Shown: positions 63,485-64,000 of the stretch, in pieces
How the letters are laid out: every line of letters starts with the position of its first letter
Numbering within the stretch: the stretch's first letter is position 1
Made by a program: the position numbers and the translations under genes
The notes under the pieces: generated by a model
The model's database searches: none
What the model saw: the letters and a program-made list of their open reading frames with translations, nothing else
What the model was told of the DNA's origin: nothing
From: Spiribacter sp. 2438
Lineage (GTDB): Bacteria; Pseudomonadota; Gammaproteobacteria; Nitrococcales; Nitrococcaceae
Direction: 5' to 3'
DNA: 64,000 nucleotides
Assembly: GCF_009676705.1 (NCBI RefSeq)
Contig: NZ_CP046046.1
Span: 620,001 to 684,000, forward strand

Positions 63485-64000
63485 ATGCTGTCGCGTTTTT
63501 CCGTTTTTGGTGTCCTCGCTGCCGGCGCCCTGGTGATTGCCAGCACCGCCAGCGCCCAGTCGGATCGCCTGGTGTTGCTCAACTGGTCCCAATATATCGA
63601 TCCGGCCCTCATTGAGGCCTTTGAAGACGAGCATGACGTCGAAGTCGTGGAGAATTTCTTCAACTCCAATGGCGAGCTGTTTTCCATGCTCCAGGCGGGC
63701 GGCGTTCGGCAATATGACGTGATCGTGCCGTCCAACTACTTCGTGCCGCGGCTCATCGAGGCCGGACTGGTGCAGCCACTGGACCATGACCGGATCCCCA
63801 ACCTGAATAACTTGATGGAAGAGTTCCGGGACCCGGGATACGACCCGAACAGCGAGTTCTCCGCGGCCTATCAGTGGGGCACCACCGGACTGGTCTACGA
63901 CCGCGCCGCCCTGGGTGAGCAGCCGGCCAGCTGGTCGGTGCTGTTCGACGAGTCCGTCAATCCCGATGCGCCGTTTGCCCTGCCGGAAGACGGGCAGGTG
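63485..64000 (+). CDS. potD: Polyamine ABC transporter substrate-binding protein, 3'-truncated by window end
   Basis: The first 172 codons of a PotD/PotF-type periplasmic binding protein; the frame is still open at the window edge. Signal peptide MLSRFSVFGVLAAGALVIAS followed by TASA, cleavage likely before Gln25. Mature start LVLLNWSQYIDPALIEAFE, then NSNGELFSMLQAGGVRQYDVI (split here by conserved Asn and Gly), VPSNYFVPRLIEAGL and YQWGTTGLVYD match the family. Whether it prefers spermidine or putrescine cannot be told. CTGGAGG precedes the ATG. 34 bp after potC. Confidence 0.92.
   Translation, partial: MLSRFSVFGVLAAGALVIASTASAQSDRLVLLNWSQYIDPALIEAFEDEHDVEVVENFFNSNGELFSMLQAGGVRQYDVIVPSNYFVPRLIEAGLVQPLDHDRIPNLNNLMEEFRDPGYDPNSEFSAAYQWGTTGLVYDRAALGEQPASWSVLFDESVNPDAPFALPEDGQV

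Noticed and set aside
63485-64000. potD as a truncated pseudogene
   Set aside because: The frame is open up to the last base, so truncation is due to the window edge.

Overview
This window is a gene-dense, GC-rich bacterial chromosome segment with almost no non-coding space. Gene content and order point to a gammaproteobacterium: rimP-nusA-infB-rbfA-truB-rpsO-pnp; smc-zipA-ligA; gyrA-serC-serA-pheA-tyrA-aroA-cmk-rpsA-ihfB-lapA-lapB-pyrF; and gluQ followed by a CbrA/CbrB-type two-component system. Several blocks recall the order I know from Pseudomonas, but differences (tyrA and aroA unfused, no hisC, acs downstream of the CbrB-like gene) suggest another lineage, perhaps a halotolerant Ectothiorhodospiraceae-like group. 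That last placement is low-confidence inference. I see no insertion sequence, prophage, CRISPR array or complete RNA gene.

Layout. 1-8620: transcription/translation operon, ending in a clear terminator after pnp. 8619-11108 (minus): a membrane PAS/degenerate-kinase/DEDDh-exonuclease fusion with a single-domain response regulator. 11204-13108 (plus): a cNMP-binding/CBS/nucleotidyltransferase protein. 13206-22895 (minus): gluQ, a small CbrX-like membrane protein, a transporter-like sensor kinase, a sigma54 activator, acetyl-CoA synthetase and a two-subunit solute symporter, together a probable acetate sensing, uptake and activation locus. 22975-28305: an aminotransferase, DUF779 protein, a remnant of an alcohol dehydrogenase, an aldehyde dehydrogenase with a very good sigma54 promoter, and a divergent AcoR-like activator. 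28391-34802: smc-zipA-ligA. 34827-36291 (minus): parvulin, BolA and YciI proteins. 36367-40478: yciO, trpS, scpA, scpB, rluB. 40480-45392 (minus): PEBP protein, then a run of SDR, NDUFAF6-like protein, Gph/MupP-type phosphatase, ubiG and methylthioadenosine deaminase. 45468-59630: periplasmic cyclophilin, gyrA, serine/aromatic amino acid genes, cmk, rpsA, ihfB, lapAB, pyrF and a ComEA-like protein. 59649-64000: galU, then a polyamine ABC transporter operon whose binding-protein gene runs off the window.

How the parts fit. Most of the window is housekeeping. The unusual part is 8.6-28.3 kb, which gathers carbon-source signalling: two sigma54-dependent activators, a symporter-like kinase, a kinase-derived sensor fused to an exonuclease, and a cNMP/CBS/nucleotidyltransferase protein, all around acetate and acetaldehyde metabolism (Acs, symporter, aldehyde dehydrogenase). 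My best candidate for an under-described system is the sensor-exonuclease fusion with its response regulator and the neighbouring nucleotidyltransferase-like protein. Other items worth attention are a predicted Fe-S cluster motif in TrpS, an NDUFAF6-like protein lacking the synthase aspartates, the dehydrogenase remnant, and a GTTAC/GTAAC dyad at enhancer distance from the symporter genes.
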